Below the pieces are notes generated by a model that saw only the letters and a program-made list of their open reading frames with translations, was not told the DNA's origin and ran no database searches. A program made the position numbers and the translations under genes. Source: Bacteroidales bacterium (GTDB taxonomy: Bacteria > Bacteroidota > Bacteroidia > Bacteroidales > UBA932). Taken from it: a stretch of DNA of 5,850 bases. Of this stretch, positions 5,705-5,850 are shown piece by piece (the first letter of the stretch is position 1; each line of letters starts with the position of its first letter). Where the stretch lies: contig JAEEQI010000152.1 of assembly GCA_016285215.1 (NCBI GenBank), forward strand, positions 1 to 5,850. The letters run 5' to 3'.

Positions 5705-5742
5705 ATTAGTTTATTTTGTTGTGGAGTTATTAGTTTATTTTG
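5705..5742 (-). repeat. Operator-like repeat pair, promoter-upstream (copies 3 and 4)
   Basis: ATTAGTTTATTTTG occurs perfectly at 5705-5718 and 5729-5742, again 24 bases start to start. Copy 3 is followed by TTGTGGAGTT and copy 4 by CAGGGC, paralleling TTGCGAAAAC and CAGAGC after copies 1 and 2. The two 44-base units are thus near-duplicates 166 bases apart. The pair lies about 75 bases upstream of the Fic -33 box and overlaps the end of the preceding - strand gene. Confidence 0.75.
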
Positions 5743-5850
5743 CAGGGCGCCACTCGGTTTCTAGCAAAGGGCGGGTGACAACGGCTTTGCAATTGAAGAC
5801 CTTGAGTATGCGGCGAAGGTAATCAAGTGGCAGCGTCCTTTCACGATGAC
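5735..5850 (-). CDS. 3' end of an unrecognised gene upstream of Fic (truncated by window edge)
   Basis: On the - strand the frame from 5848 is open to the TAA at 5737-5735, giving 37 C-terminal residues: HRERTLPLDYLRRILKVF followed by NCKAVVTRPLLETEWRPAK. The other two - frames stop within this stretch, and the composition (amphipathic LDYLRRILKVF helix, mixed charge) looks like real protein. The gene points the same way as Fic and ends about 220 bases before it; the promoter between them suggests separate or only partly shared transcription. The stop codon falls inside operator-like copy 4. Too little is visible to name a family; a partner or regulator of the Fic protein is possible but unsupported. 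Confidence 0.5.
   Translation of the reverse strand, partial: HRERTLPLDYLRRILKVFNCKAVVTRPLLETEWRPAK

Larger units (their letters stand above)
5515..5734. other. AT-rich regulatory region upstream of the Fic gene
   Basis: About 220 non-coding bases lie between the Fic start codon and the stop of the next - strand gene. They hold one near-consensus promoter, two pairs of 14-bp repeats, and degenerate relatives of the repeat. GCAAAGATA then ACTAAC appears twice, at 5599-5623 (with a 10-base insertion, CAACAAAATA) and at 5668-5682 (without it). No open frame is supported. Confidence 0.7.

Noticed and set aside
5539..5742. CRISPR array or plasmid origin iterons
   Set aside because: The repeats are only 14 bases, with two 10-base gaps and one 128-base gap, so this is not a CRISPR array. 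No replication initiator gene is visible, so an operator array is the simpler reading.
1..5850. tRNA, rRNA or insertion sequence
   Set aside because: I saw no cloverleaf-like segment, rRNA-like sequence, transposase motif or paired terminal inverted repeats in the window.

Overview
The window looks like Bacteroidales chromosomal or prophage DNA. Both clear promoters match the Bacteroidetes sigma-ABfr pattern (TTTG, 19-20 bases, TAnnTTTG). Gene starts lack strong Shine-Dalgarno sequences. GC-rich genes are separated by very AT-rich gaps. I cannot name the species; the fairly GC-rich coding DNA argues against the most AT-rich members of the order.

Left part (1-3935, + strand): the window opens inside the 3' end of an unrecognised gene (stop at 335). 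An AT-rich gap (336-530) follows, carrying a good promoter (407-438) and, starting almost at the expected transcription start, a strong 13-bp hairpin (443-472) followed by four T. Next come five tightly packed genes that read as one operon: a 350-aa phage-type protein (531-1583), an unrecognised 245-aa protein (1591-2328), a 97-aa protein with two membrane helices resembling a holin (2335-2628), a 162-aa lipoprotein with a C-terminal membrane helix that has the layout of a unimolecular spanin (2625-3113), and a 243-aa paralogue of the first gene (3110-3841). The last two junctions are ATGA overlaps. A GC-rich hairpin with a T-run (3901-3935) ends the unit. I infer a late module of a prophage or phage-derived element: two related virion or accessory proteins bracketing a partial lysis cassette. 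No endolysin is visible.

Right part (3936-5850, - strand): a convergent 506-aa Fic-family protein (3994-5514) has an intact Fic catalytic motif, an N-terminally placed inhibitory motif and an AbiEi-like N-terminal region. Its upstream region has a near-consensus promoter (5600-5630) and four perfect copies of a 14-bp sequence, in two pairs each with 24-bp spacing. A degenerate inverted copy lies in the promoter spacer. This looks like an operator array, possibly for autoregulation. A further gene on the - strand ends at 5735, with its stop codon inside one operator copy. Fic with an AbiEi-like domain suggests a toxin-antitoxin or phage-defence role, either as prophage cargo or as chromosomal flank. 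A pair of 15-bp direct repeats between the two convergent units (3928-3974) is a possible junction or recombination site.
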